Shown here piece by piece: positions 16,107 through 28,189 of a DNA stretch of 64,000 nt. Origin of the DNA: Sphaerobacter sp. (GTDB lineage Bacteria > Chloroflexota > Chloroflexia > Thermomicrobiales > Thermomicrobiaceae); contig JASBVL010000008.1 of assembly GCA_029961075.1 (NCBI GenBank), positions 44,026 to 108,025 on the forward strand, written 5' to 3'. A program made the translations under genes and the position numbers. Positions within the stretch are counted from its first letter, which is position 1. The number at the start of each line of letters is the position of its first letter. A model generated the notes under the pieces. The model ran no database searches, was not told the origin of the DNA, and was given only the letters and a program-made list of their open reading frames with translations.

Positions 16107-16940
16107 ATGCGCGTGCTGGGGAGTGGGGGGCGCGGCGTGCGCCTGGGGCGGGTCGCGCTTGGGGCGGTCGCGGCGGGCGCCGTGGCGGGTGCGGGCTGGC
16201 GCACGGGGGCATTGACTCCCGGGGGAGCGGCGGCTGCGGTCGCGGTCGGGACCCCGGTGTTCGCGACCGGCGGGCTGCACTGGGCGTCGGTGCTGTTCGG
16301 CTTCTTCACGCTGTCGAGCGCGCTCTCGCGGGTGGGGGGTGCGCGGAAGGCGGCTGGCGCGGACGTGGCGGCCAAGGGGGGTCGGCGGGACGAGGGACAG
16401 GTGCTGGCCAACGGCGGCGTCGCGGCGGTGGCGGCGCTCGCTGCGGCGGCTGCCGGCGGGGAGGCGGCGTTCCCGGCGTTCCTGGGGGCCGTGGCCGCCG
16501 CGGCGAGCGACACCTGGGCGACGGAGGTGGGGATGCTGAGCCGACGCCCGCCACGGTCGATCGTGACGCTGCGCCCGGTGCCGCCGGGGATCTCGGGTGG
16601 GGTGACGCCGCTCGGGCTGGCCGCGGCCGCGGCCGGTGGGGCCGCGATGGGGCTGATCGCCGCCCTGGGTGGGGGCGAGGGATCGGGCGGGAGCCGCGCG
16701 GGCGTCGTGGCGCTGGCGACGGTGGCGGGACTGAGCGGGTCGCTGGTCGACAGCCTGTTGGGTGGGACGGTGCAGCGGGTGTTCCGCTGCCCGTGCTGCG
16801 GCGTGGAGACCGAACGGCAGGTGCATGGCTGCGGCGCGACGACGGTCCCGGTCCGCGGCGTGGGCTGGATCGACAACGACGTGGTGAACCTGGTCGGGAC
16901 CGCGGCCGGCGCGGCGACGGCGCTCGTGATGGCGCGGTGA
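16107..16940 (+). CDS. DUF92 (TMEM19/VTE6-like) integral membrane protein
   Basis: The 277-residue protein has six to seven hydrophobic helices rich in Ala/Gly. DUF92 landmarks are FATGGLHWASVLFGFFTLSSA, the loop GRRDEGQVLANGGVAAVAAL, SDTWATEVGMLSRRPPRSI and LSGSLVDSLLGGTVQRVFRC followed by CPCCGVETER. In plants the family member VTE6 phosphorylates phytyl phosphate, so a prenyl-phosphate kinase role is possible but unproven in bacteria. The ATG at 16107 follows GAGGGG; the open frame further upstream overlaps the small gene before it. Confidence 0.87.
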   Translation: MRVLGSGGRGVRLGRVALGAVAAGAVAGAGWRTGALTPGGAAAAVAVGTPVFATGGLHWASVLFGFFTLSSALSRVGGARKAAGADVAAKGGRRDEGQVLANGGVAAVAALAAAAAGGEAAFPAFLGAVAAAASDTWATEVGMLSRRPPRSIVTLRPVPPGISGGVTPLGLAAAAAGGAAMGLIAALGGGEGSGGSRAGVVALATVAGLSGSLVDSLLGGTVQRVFRCPCCGVETERQVHGCGATTVPVRGVGWIDNDVVNLVGTAAGAATALVMAR

Positions 16941-16947
16941 CGCCGGT

Positions 16948-16975
16948 CGCGGGGCGTGGCGCGCCACGCCCCGCG
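16948..16975. terminator. 28-bp perfect palindrome between convergent genes
   Basis: Arms of 14 bases (CGCGGGGCGTGGCG and its complement) lie in the 51-base gap between the ends of the DUF92 gene and hemQ. This is the expected place for a bidirectional transcription terminator. No T-run flanks it. Confidence 0.55.
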
Positions 16976-16991
16976 GAGCCGTGGGTAGGCG

Positions 16992-17663
16992 CTAGAAGTC
17001 CCGGAGCGCTTCCTCGGGGTCTTTCCGGCGACCCAGGAAGATCGGGGTGTCGACCTTGGTGTAGATGCGCACCTCGGCGGCGCGGAGGCGCTGCACCATC
17101 GCGACCAGGGTCGCCGGGTCGTCGTCCTCCAGCGCCACGACGAACTCGTGGTCGGCGATGCCGAAGGCGCTGACCGTGTTCGTCAGGATGGTGGGGAACT
17201 CGCGGCCGAGCTCGCCATGGACCAGCATCAGCTCCCGCCGCTTCTCGAAGGGCAGCAGGTACCACTCCGGCGTCTTGGTGAAGGGGTAGACGCTCAGGTA
17301 CCGCTTGGGCGGGATGCCCCGGAGGAAGGCCGGGCCGTGCTCGGGGTCGTACTGGGAGGGCATCCCGAGACCCAGGTAGGCCTGGCGCATCTCCAGGTGC
17401 TGGCCGAGCGGGGTACGGTTGAGGTCGACGGCGAGCTGCTGGAGCGCGTCGATCTCCTGCGCGACCGCCCACAGGATGAGGTCGACGTCGGCGCGGAAGC
17501 CGACGGTGGAGTAGGCCGCGCGCAGCGGGGCGGTCTCGCGGTGCGCGTCCAGCGTCTGCAGGAAGGCGTCGCGGCCCGCGGCGCGCTCAGCGTCGGACAG
17601 GGTGCGCCACTCGGGTTGCGCCTTGTAGAGCCAGAAGACCGTATACGTCGGCGAGCTGTGCAT
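16992..17663 (-). CDS. hemQ: Coproheme decarboxylase HemQ (chlorite-dismutase family)
   Basis: The 223-residue protein oxidatively removes two propionate carboxyls from coproheme III to make haem b, the last step of the coproporphyrin-dependent route of Gram-positive-type bacteria. Family features are the YTVFWLYK N-terminus, the catalytic block YLSVYPFTKTPEWY (Tyr with the coproheme-binding Lys four residues later), LPFEKRRELMLVHGELGREF with the proximal His, and SAFGIADHEFVVALEDDDP. No chlorite-splitting distal Arg context is evident. ATG at 17663 follows GAGAGGAGT. The frame is open far upstream but that is a shadow of the M16 gene. Confidence 0.92.
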   Translation of the reverse strand: MHSSPTYTVFWLYKAQPEWRTLSDAERAAGRDAFLQTLDAHRETAPLRAAYSTVGFRADVDLILWAVAQEIDALQQLAVDLNRTPLGQHLEMRQAYLGLGMPSQYDPEHGPAFLRGIPPKRYLSVYPFTKTPEWYLLPFEKRRELMLVHGELGREFPTILTNTVSAFGIADHEFVVALEDDDPATLVAMVQRLRAAEVRIYTKVDTPIFLGRRKDPEEALRDF

Positions 17664-17845
17664 CCGGGTAGGTACTCCTCTCCTGGACCGTCGGTGACGA
17701 GTCCCCTCCGTCCGGCCGGATTGTAACACTCGCGGCGCGACCGGGTCGGATCGGGCCCTGATCGGCCGAGGATGGCCAGGCAGCCGGGACGTGCCGCCCG
17801 TGGTCGGGGCGCCCGGCTGCGGCGGCAGCTCCGGCTCGGGGCCGG

Positions 17846-20479
17846 TCAGGGCCAGGTCGCAGCCTGTGGTCCGACGATGACGACCACCATCCGGTCTGGC
17901 AGGAGGTAGCGGGCGGCGACCTCCCGGATCTGCTCGCGGGTGAGCGCCGCGATGCGGGCGGGCAGGCGCTCGATGTAATCCAGGCCGAGGTCGTAGAAGG
18001 CGATGTCCAGCGCCGTCCCGGCAATCGCGCCGCTGCTCTCCAGGCTGAGCGGCAGGCTGCCGATCAGGTAGCTCTTGGCGTCTTCCAGTTCGTCGGTCGT
18101 CGGCAGGTCGCCGCGGAAGCGCTCGACCTCCGCGATGATGCTCTCGACGGCGCGCTCGACGTTGACGGGATTGACGCCTGCGTGCGCGGCCCAGAGGCCG
18201 CGACCGCGGCCCGCTTCGAGGGAGCTGTAGACGTAATAGGCCATGCCCTGCCGCTCGCGGACGCTGGCGCCGAGCCGCCCCATGAGCCCCAACCGGCCGA
18301 GGATCAGGTTGGCGACGCGGAGCGCGTCGTAGTCCGGGTGGCTCCGCTCCAGGGCCGGCAGGCCGAGCGCGATGTCGGCCTGGCTCTTGCCCGGGAGCTG
18401 CTCCTCGCGGCGGACGCGGCCCGGGGGCGGGTCGACCGGCGGGATGTCGACGGCGGGGAGGGTCTCGGTGGTCCGCCAGCCCCCGAAGACACGCTGCACC
18501 TGGTCCCAGGCCTCCTCGACCGGGACACCCCCGGACACGGCGAGGATGGCGCGCTCCGGCTGGTAGTAGCGCCGATGGAAGGTGATCAGCGCGTCGCGGC
18601 TGATGGTGCTTAGCGTGGTCTCCGTGCCGAGGACGCGGTGGTGGTAGGGGTGGCCGGCCGGGTAGATGGTGCTGCGCAGCGTGTGGCTCGCCTGGGCACG
18701 GGTATCGTTGAGTGCCTGGCGCAGCGCGGTCAGGGACTGCTCCCGCATCCGCTCGATCTCGTCCTCCGGGAACGCAGGCTCGAGCACGACCTCGGCCAGC
18801 AGCTCCGCCAGACGGGCGACATCCTCCTTGAGGCACGTCGCGGCGATATCGACGTAGTCGCGGCCGGGACTAACTGACAGGCCGGCGCCGAGGCTGTCGA
18901 GTTCCTCGTTCAGCTCGGCGAAGGTGCGGTGCGCCGTGCCGCGGGGCAGCATCTGCGCGGTGAAGCGGGCGAGGCCGGGGGTCTCGCCGTCGGCGACCGC
19001 CCCGGTCGGGAGCCGCAGGCCGAGCACGGCCGCGTCGCTGGTCGGGTCGTGGTGCCCCAGCAGCCGGAGCCCGCTGTCGAGGGTGTGCTCGCGGAGATCG
19101 AGGCGCGGGGCGGGGAACGCGCCCGCGCCGCTCCCGCGCGCGTCCGACAGGAAGTGCGGCCGGGCCGCCAGCGGCACGACGTCGGCCGGTGACGGCGCGA
19201 TGGCGGTCGGTTCGAGCCAGCCGACGGTGGCCTGGTCGGGCGTGAGGTAGGTGCGCGCCACGCGCAGCAGGTCGTCGGGCGTCAGCGCGGCGAGGCGGTC
19301 GATCACCGTGTCCGGGTCGAGCCCGGGCGCGACGGTGCGCAGGGCGCCGAGCCAGTACGCCTGGCTGCTGACGCTCTCGCCAGCGTAGGCGAACTGCGCG
19401 CGGAGCTGCTTCACGGCCCGGGCGAGCTCCTCCTCGGGCACCGGCTCCTCACGCAGCCGGGCCAGCTCCTCCTGGACGATCGCTTCGACGCGGGCCGGCT
19501 CGGCGCTGGGGACGAGCGCGGCGGAGATCGTCATCAGGTACGGGTCGATGGTCAGGGTGAAGGAGGAGCCTGCCGCGCTGCACAGGCCGCTGGCGACCAG
19601 CGCACGGTAGAGCCGCGAGCTGCGGCCCATGCCGCCGCCACCGCCGAAGCCCATGGCCTTGCCACCCGACAGGACGGTGTCGAGCAACATCATCGGGAGC
19701 GCGTCGGGATGCTCGGCCGCCGGGGCGTGGAAGGCCATCAACAGCGTCGGGTTGGGGGCCGGCCGGCGCACCACCACGCGCCGCTCGCCCTGCTGCGGCG
19801 GCTCGGCGGTGCGGACCGGGGCCGGCTCCGGGCCAGCCGGGATGGCCCCGAACCGGCGCTCGATCTCCGCCAGCGTCGCCTGGGCATCGACGTCCCCGAC
19901 CACGACCACGGTGGCGTTGTTCGGCACGTAGTAGGTGCGATAGTGGCGGTAGAGGTCGTCGCGCGTGATCTGGCGCAGGTCGGAGACGTGCCCGATCACC
20001 CCCTGCCCGTACGGATGCGCGCGGAAGGCCGCAGCGACCACCTCCTCACGGAGGTGAAAGGTGGGCTGGTTCTCGTTGCCCTCGCGCTCGGACAGGATGA
20101 CCGTGCGCTCGCTCTCCACCTCGGTGGGGTCGAACACGGCGTTCTGCATCCGGTCGGCCTCGATGTCGGCCGCCAGGAGGATCTGGGGCGCGGGCAGCGT
20201 CTCGAAGTAGGCGGTGTAGTCGAGCCAGGTGAAGCCGTTGAGCGTCCCGCCGTGCTTGTTCACGAGCCGAAAGATCTCGCCCGGTCCGTAGGTCTGGGTT
20301 CCCTTGAACACCATGTGCTCGACCCAGTGGGAGATGCCGGTGATCCCGGGGACCTCGTTGCGCCCTCCGACCCGATACCACACCCAGAAGGAGGCAACCG
20401 GCGCCCGGTGTGATTCCCGGATGAGCACGGTGAGGCCGTTGTCGAGTATCGTCTTGAGCGTCTGCGCCGCGTGCGCCAT
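17846..20479 (-). CDS. M16-family zinc metallopeptidase, two-domain (pitrilysin/insulinase type)
   Basis: The 877-residue protein is a tandem of two M16 halves. The first carries the inverted zinc motif HWVEH in GITGISHWVEHMVFKGT and the third ligand region ESERTVILSERE downstream. The second half (from about residue 430, LREHTLDSGLRLLGHHD) lacks HxxEH and forms the inactive lid, with the R/Y substrate block GRGLWAAHAGVNP near the end. It should degrade short peptides in a closed chamber. GGGAGGGG precedes the ATG at 20479; a GTG four codons upstream is the alternative. Convergent with nothing; hemQ lies 182 bases downstream on the same strand. Confidence 0.92.
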   Translation of the reverse strand: MAHAAQTLKTILDNGLTVLIRESHRAPVASFWVWYRVGGRNEVPGITGISHWVEHMVFKGTQTYGPGEIFRLVNKHGGTLNGFTWLDYTAYFETLPAPQILLAADIEADRMQNAVFDPTEVESERTVILSEREGNENQPTFHLREEVVAAAFRAHPYGQGVIGHVSDLRQITRDDLYRHYRTYYVPNNATVVVVGDVDAQATLAEIERRFGAIPAGPEPAPVRTAEPPQQGERRVVVRRPAPNPTLLMAFHAPAAEHPDALPMMLLDTVLSGGKAMGFGGGGGMGRSSRLYRALVASGLCSAAGSSFTLTIDPYLMTISAALVPSAEPARVEAIVQEELARLREEPVPEEELARAVKQLRAQFAYAGESVSSQAYWLGALRTVAPGLDPDTVIDRLAALTPDDLLRVARTYLTPDQATVGWLEPTAIAPSPADVVPLAARPHFLSDARGSGAGAFPAPRLDLREHTLDSGLRLLGHHDPTSDAAVLGLRLPTGAVADGETPGLARFTAQMLPRGTAHRTFAELNEELDSLGAGLSVSPGRDYVDIAATCLKEDVARLAELLAEVVLEPAFPEDEIERMREQSLTALRQALNDTRAQASHTLRSTIYPAGHPYHHRVLGTETTLSTISRDALITFHRRYYQPERAILAVSGGVPVEEAWDQVQRVFGGWRTTETLPAVDIPPVDPPPGRVRREEQLPGKSQADIALGLPALERSHPDYDALRVANLILGRLGLMGRLGASVRERQGMAYYVYSSLEAGRGRGLWAAHAGVNPVNVERAVESIIAEVERFRGDLPTTDELEDAKSYLIGSLPLSLESSGAIAGTALDIAFYDLGLDYIERLPARIAALTREQIREVAARYLLPDRMVVVIVGPQAATWP

Positions 20480-20675
20480 AGCCCCTCCCACCGGTTGATC
20501 CGCTGACGGCTGCGGGACGTTCGAGCCGCGTCTGACGGCCTGAGCCGTCCCTTTATACCACCGCGCGGCTGCCGTCAGGCCAGCGGCCCCGGCGTCCGGT
20601 CACCGGCGAGGCACGCGGCAGCGGCACGGCCCACCGGGGCGCCCCGGGAGCGAGCGTCTGCTGCCGGGACGCTGA

Positions 20676-21020
20676 CTAGGCTCCCGGGTCGGGCCCGCTC
20701 TGCCCGGTGGCCTCGCGGGTGCCGTGGTCTGCCTCGGGCGACTGGCGGCCGCCCATCGATGCGACCCGCGACTGCAGGAACGCGTGCTCCGTCGTTCCGT
20801 GCTGGATGGCGCGCTCGAGCCAGTCCCAGTGCATGGCCGGGACGGCCTCCATCACCTCCCGCGCGGAGTGAAAGGTCCGGTCCGGCAGATGGTCCGCCAG
20901 GAGCTGGCGGACCGTGGGGGCCATCCGGAAATGCTCCAGCAGCGCCTCGCGGGATCGCCCGCGCGACCAGTCCATCTGGGAGAGCTCTCGTTCCACGATC
21001 GCTCGTACGTGATGGGGCAT
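20676..21020 (-). CDS. Small hypothetical protein, 114 aa
   Basis: The ATG at 21020 follows GGAGAGGA. The protein begins MPHHVRAIVERELSQMDWSR and has a helical core with LLEHFRMAPTVRQLLADHLP and AREVMEAVPAMHWDWLERAI, then a polar tail. The helix pattern loosely recalls DUF2795-type small proteins, but I cannot assign it. It is divergent from the DNA-repair gene ogt, sharing its 137-base promoter region. Confidence 0.6.
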   Translation of the reverse strand: MPHHVRAIVERELSQMDWSRGRSREALLEHFRMAPTVRQLLADHLPDRTFHSAREVMEAVPAMHWDWLERAIQHGTTEHAFLQSRVASMGGRQSPEADHGTREATGQSGPDPGA

Positions 21021-21157
21021 GGTATGGTCCTCTCCAGCCAACGACCGCTCCTGAAACCCGGCATCGCAGCTTGTATGCCCGCTGCCGAGGCTCGCGGCGT
21101 CCGCCGGGAGTGTGGTATACCCACCGGACACGCACGGTAGCCCTGAGGAGCGGCGCA

Positions 21158-21727
21158 ATGGGAGAGACCCGGGTGCGACCGAGGACGGCGACGGCGATCG
21201 AGGTGGGGGCGACGGTCACCCGGCTCGGCCCGATCTGGGTAGCGGCCGGATCACAGGGGCTGCGGGTCGTCACGGTTCCCGGCGGCACCCGGGAGGCGTG
21301 CCTGCGGCTGATCGAGCGGCACAGCCCCGGCGCGACGCTCGTCGACGGCGGCCCGCTGGTGGAGCAGGCCATCGCGGAGCTTGAGGCCTACCTGGCTGGC
21401 CGGCTCCGCCGGTTCAGCGTGCCGCTCGACCTGATCGGCACCGAGTTCCAGCGGCGCGTCTGGGAGGCGGTCGCGGCGATCCCCTATGGCGAGACGGCGA
21501 CCTACCAGGAGATCGCGGTGCGGATCGGGCGGCCGCGTGCGGCTCGCGCGGTCGGCGCAGCCAATGCCGCCAATCCCCTCGCCATCGTGATACCGTGCCA
21601 CCGCCTGGTCGGCAGCGACGGCTCGCTCACCGGCTACGGGGGTGGGCTGGCGATGAAGCGGATACTGCTGGATCTGGAAGCCCGCCACGCCCGCGCGCCG
21701 CGCTGGGGGCCATCCTGTCCTGACTGA
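21158..21727 (+). CDS. ogt: Methylated-DNA--[protein]-cysteine S-methyltransferase
   Basis: The 189-residue protein removes O6-alkyl groups from guanine in a suicide reaction. The C-terminal DNA-binding and active-site domain is complete: FQRRVWEAVAAIPYGETATY, the helix-turn-helix with RAARAVGAANAANPLAI, the acceptor motif IPCHRLV with the reactive Cys, and GSLTGYGGGLAMKRILL. The N-terminal domain is short and lacks Ada-type metal cysteines. ATG at 21158 follows TGAGGAG. A palindromic GGTATACC at 21114-21121 in the upstream gap may be part of the promoter. Confidence 0.95.
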   Translation: MGETRVRPRTATAIEVGATVTRLGPIWVAAGSQGLRVVTVPGGTREACLRLIERHSPGATLVDGGPLVEQAIAELEAYLAGRLRRFSVPLDLIGTEFQRRVWEAVAAIPYGETATYQEIAVRIGRPRAARAVGAANAANPLAIVIPCHRLVGSDGSLTGYGGGLAMKRILLDLEARHARAPRWGPSCPD

Positions 21728-21950
21728 CCCGTTGCCGGTGGCACACCAGCCCACCCCGCCTCGGTACCCATCGCATGGCGCGAGCGGGGCCGGCTGGGCG
21801 CGCGACCCGGCGCACGTTGACGCGCCGATCGCCGTGCTGGGCGGTGCGTCCGCGCGTGATCGTCTCCCCAGGGCCCGGGGGCCACGCACGCGCTCGGCCG
21901 CGTGGGCTGACCCACGCGGCCGGGCGTCGTGTGGCTGCGATGGCGGGATC

Positions 21951-24728
<2,778 letters not shown>

Positions 24729-25019
24729 CTCGTCCTTCCTCTCGGGCCGCGAGAGCGACGGCCGGTAGTCGCTCATCGGCGGTGTCGCTGCGAGCGCACA
24801 GGCGCATCCGACACGCAAGCCTGCCGGCGCGCCATCCGTGCTCAGAATACCACGGCTGGTGGCGCGTGCGGCGCGCCGCGTGGGCGCGGCCGGTGCAGGG
24901 GCGCCCGGCAGCAGAGAGCTGTCGCCGGGCCGTGCGCGTCCGCGCCTGCTCGGTCATAATCGCGGTCGATGAGTGCACGAGGCGAGAGGGGCCGTGAGGC
25001 CGAAAGGAGCATAGCGGGG

Positions 25020-26282
25020 ATGGACTATACCCGGGCCTTCGCACTGGTGGAGGCGCAGGAGGACCGGCTGATCGAGCGGCTGCGCCTGGTGATCGGGATC
25101 GACACCACCGTGCCGCCAGGGGAGAACTACGGGAAACTGGTGGGGCTGGTGGAGCCGGAGTTCCAGCGGCTGGGCTTCACCACCACACGCGTCGTGATCC
25201 CGCCGGAGAAGATCGCGCAGATCCCGCTGCCGCTGTCGGGCGAGCGGGTCAACCTGGTGGCGCGCCTCAACAACGGGAAGCCGCCGCTCTCCGTCTACGC
25301 GCACATGGACGTCGTGCCGATCGAGGAGGGGTGGGACTTCGACCCCTTCGGCGGCGAGATCAAGGACGGGCGTATCTACGGGCGGGGTGTGGCGGACATG
25401 AAGGGCGCCATCGCCTCGGTCTTGACCGCGCTCGACATCATGCACCAGTGCGGGCTCGAGCCGGTGTGGGACCTCAACATCCTCCTGTGCACCGACGAGG
25501 AGATCGGCGTCTACCCCGGGCTCTACCACCTGGCGCTGGAGGGCTACGTCACCGCGCCGATGCTGTGCCTGGAGGGGACGCAGGACCCGGTGCTGCGGCT
25601 CGGGTCGAACGGCTCGGTCGACGTGACCATCACCGTGACGGGGCGGAGCTGCCACTCCGGGTCGAACTACCTCGGGATCAACGCGCTCGAGGAGGCGGTG
25701 CCGATCATGGTGGAGCTGCTGGAGCTGAAGCGGCGCGTCGAGGCGCGCCGCTCCTCGCTGCCGCTGGCACCGGCGCCCGGCGCCCCGTCGCACCTGCGGC
25801 CGATGTTCAACCTCGACATCATCCAGGCCGGCGTGAAGTCGAACATTGTGCCGGGCAGTTGCACGCTGGTGATCAACCGCCGCTTCATCCCCGAGGAGTC
25901 GATCGAGGACGTCAAGGCGGAGATCCTCGAGGCGGTCGAGCGGGGCAAGGCCAAGAGCCGCGCGATCGGCGTCGAGGTGGAGTTTATGCAGAACTACCCG
26001 GCGTACTACCAGAGCGCTGACCACCCCGGCGCGCGGCGGCTGGTGGAGGCGCTCAAGCTGGTACAGGGGTACCGCGACGAGGACTTCGTGCGGACCGGCT
26101 CGGGCGGCTCGACCGACATGGCGTTCGTCGCCCAGGTGCTGAACACGGACGAGATCGCCACGGTCGGTCTGGGGCGGCTGGGGGAGAGCCGCGCCCACGG
26201 CGCGAACGAGAGCATCCGGTTGTCGGACGCGAAGGCGCACGTGAAGGAGCTCATCTACTACTTCACCGCACCGCTCGCCTGA
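25020..26282 (+). CDS. M20-family metallohydrolase (ArgE/DapE-like)
   Basis: The 420-residue protein has the di-zinc amidohydrolase plan: YAHMDVVP (His and Asp), GRGVADMKGAIAS (bridging Asp), LLCTDEEIGV (catalytic Glu pair), CLEGTQD (ligand), and RAHGANESIRL near the C-terminus (last His). The central dimerisation lid contains RSCHSGSNYLGINALEEAV. The substrate could be an N-acyl amino acid, succinyl-diaminopimelate or a small peptide; sequence alone does not decide. I prefer the ATG at 25020, behind AAAGGAG, over an ATG at 24969. Confidence 0.88.
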   Translation: MDYTRAFALVEAQEDRLIERLRLVIGIDTTVPPGENYGKLVGLVEPEFQRLGFTTTRVVIPPEKIAQIPLPLSGERVNLVARLNNGKPPLSVYAHMDVVPIEEGWDFDPFGGEIKDGRIYGRGVADMKGAIASVLTALDIMHQCGLEPVWDLNILLCTDEEIGVYPGLYHLALEGYVTAPMLCLEGTQDPVLRLGSNGSVDVTITVTGRSCHSGSNYLGINALEEAVPIMVELLELKRRVEARRSSLPLAPAPGAPSHLRPMFNLDIIQAGVKSNIVPGSCTLVINRRFIPEESIEDVKAEILEAVERGKAKSRAIGVEVEFMQNYPAYYQSADHPGARRLVEALKLVQGYRDEDFVRTGSGGSTDMAFVAQVLNTDEIATVGLGRLGESRAHGANESIRLSDAKAHVKELIYYFTAPLA

Positions 26283-26669
26283 GTCACCGGCAAACGATGA
26301 GGAGTGGGGGCGGCCCGCGATGGCGAGCTGCCCCGTGCTTCTCCGGCACCGCACGGACCCCCACGCCACCGGCGCCGGCCGCGTAGCTCCCGGCTGCGGC
26401 GGCGTCCGGGCACGCCGCATGCACTGGGGACGCGAGCGTGAGTCCCTCGGCACTGCAGTACGCGTAACGGCGGCACAAGCAATGGGAGACGTGAGCGCGG
26501 GACCGGTGGGGGACCGCCGCGACGGCGGCGCGGCTGAGCGCGGCGGCCCGGCAGCGGTGCCTGCGACGGGTGGGACCCCCGACCGTACGGTGCAGCTCCG
26601 GCGGCGCCGGCGCCGCGCCACCGTGCTGCTCCTGCTGGCCGAGGCCGGCGGCTCGTCGCCCTGCTCGCG
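26283..26669. other. No confident gene; possible lost 5' part of the next gene
   Basis: A plus-strand frame ending at 26673 has an in-frame ATG at 26479 and finishes with RRRRRRATVLLLLAEAG, which looks like the beginning of a membrane helix. The next gene's frame continues with RLVALLAVIGKRIDW just after it. A single shift could join them, but the N-terminal peptide is low in complexity, so I leave it unannotated. Confidence 0.3.
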
Positions 26670-27023
26670 GTGATCGGCAAGCGAATCGACTGGGAGCGGG
26701 AGCTGGCGGCCGCCGCTCAGTCGCCGGTCCTGGTCGGCTGGTCGGCCCTGCTCGGGACCGGCGTGCCGGTGATCGTCCTCGCGCTCGTCGCGGCGCTCGC
26801 GCTGGTGCTGCGACGGCCGTCCGCCTGGACGCTTGCCATGCTCGGGCAAGGGGTGCTGCTCTTCGGTTCCCTCCTGGCGTACTTCCGCCGGGAGTCGGAT
26901 TGGGTCTACCTGCTCATGGTGGTTGGGATCAGCTTCGTGCTCTATCTGAACTCCTATGCCGTGCGCACGGCGCTCCAGCCGCCGCAGGGTGCGGAGTCGG
27001 GCAGTGCGCCGTATGAACGGTGA
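26670..27023 (+). CDS. Small membrane protein, hypothetical
   Basis: The 117-residue product has three hydrophobic segments (about 22-46, 52-70 and 78-95), starting MIGKRIDWERELAAAAQSPV. GTG is the first start in frame. Its last 11 bases overlap the ATG of the Vps62-like gene, which argues that it is real and co-transcribed. I do not recognise the family. It may be the rear part of a longer gene broken by a frameshift near 26,650. Confidence 0.55.
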   Translation: MIGKRIDWERELAAAAQSPVLVGWSALLGTGVPVIVLALVAALALVLRRPSAWTLAMLGQGVLLFGSLLAYFRRESDWVYLLMVVGISFVLYLNSYAVRTALQPPQGAESGSAPYER

Positions 27024-28161
27024 GTTTGATCGCGCCCTGCTCCGGCGGTTCGAGCCGGTGGCGCGGTTCACCCGCGGCGAACAGTTCTTCCCGCTCGACG
27101 TCGAGCGGTACGTCCGGATCTGCAGTCTCTGGATGCGGCACCGGAACGGCGACGCCGTGATGGTGGTGCCACTCGGCGAGCTGACGCTGGAGCGGCTGGC
27201 GGAGCACCGTCCCTCGCGGTTCGGCACCATCCACTTCCTGAAGCTCATCGATCCCCTGACGGTGAAGGAGCTGGCGAGCTACCGGCTGCAGCGCCTGCGG
27301 AGCCGGAAAGATGATGGCGACGTGTTTCACGCCGGACGGGGGCGGTTGGCGCGGGTTGGGTACATTTCGCGGCTGGGCGACGCGCTGTTCGCGCTCTCCC
27401 TGCTGGGGCGCGGACGCGTGCCGGGAGACACCGCGGCGGCGGCCGAACTCACCTACCAGGCGATGCAGCGCGCGGCGCCCGGGTTCCACTACCACGGCCG
27501 CGTCGCCCGCTGCGATGGCTGGGTGGTGCTCCAATACTGGTTTTTCTACGTGTTCAACGACTGGCGCTCGGGATTCTTCGGGGCCAACGACCACGAGGCC
27601 GACTGGGAGATGGTCAGTGTCTACCTGGCTGAGGCTCCTGAGGGAGAGCTCAGGCCGGAGTGGGTCGCCTACGGGAGCCACAACGATCCCGGCGACGATC
27701 TGCGACGCCAGTGGGACGATCCGGAGGTGCAGAAGGTCGGCGAGCACCCGCTGGCCTACATGGGCGCGGGATCGCACGCGTCCTACTACCAGCCGGGCGA
27801 GTACCTCACCGAGCTGGAGGTGCCGTTCCTGTATCGGATCTCCCGCGCGGCTAATCGACTCCAGCTCCTCTGGCACGAGCGCCTGAAGCAGTTCCGCGAG
27901 GATATCGACCCGGACGCACCGTCGCCGGAGGTGCTCCTGCGCATCTCGTTCGTCGACTACGCTCGCGGCGACGGCCTCGCGATCGGGCCGGGCCAGGCGG
28001 TCGAGTGGTCGGAGCCGCGGCTGCTCGAGCCTGCCCCCGCGTGGGTGACGGGCTATCGGGGTCTGTGGGGTTATCACGCGCGCGACCCCTTTGAGGGTGA
28101 GGACGCGCCCTCCGGGACCGATGTACAACCGCGGCGGCACGGTGCGTCGTGCCTGGTATGA
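27013..28161 (+). CDS. Vps62-like domain protein, front part of a probably frameshifted gene
   Basis: The 382-residue reading begins MNGEFDRALLRRFEPVARFT. It contains CDGWVVLQYWFFYVFNDWRS, FFGANDHEADWEMVSVYL, WVAYGSHNDPGDD and YMGAGSHASYYQPGEYL, the pattern of Vps62/DUF946-type beta-propeller-like proteins. After residue 368 the frame turns to nonsense (TDVQPRRHGASCLV). The next frame reads GPMYNRGGTVRRAWYDPVG from the same bases, so one extra base near 28117 is likely. Function unknown. Confidence 0.72.
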   Translation: MNGEFDRALLRRFEPVARFTRGEQFFPLDVERYVRICSLWMRHRNGDAVMVVPLGELTLERLAEHRPSRFGTIHFLKLIDPLTVKELASYRLQRLRSRKDDGDVFHAGRGRLARVGYISRLGDALFALSLLGRGRVPGDTAAAAELTYQAMQRAAPGFHYHGRVARCDGWVVLQYWFFYVFNDWRSGFFGANDHEADWEMVSVYLAEAPEGELRPEWVAYGSHNDPGDDLRRQWDDPEVQKVGEHPLAYMGAGSHASYYQPGEYLTELEVPFLYRISRAANRLQLLWHERLKQFREDIDPDAPSPEVLLRISFVDYARGDGLAIGPGQAVEWSEPRLLEPAPAWVTGYRGLWGYHARDPFEGEDAPSGTDVQPRRHGASCLV

Positions 28162-28189
28162 CCCCGTCGGTTAGGCCGGCCTCGACAAG

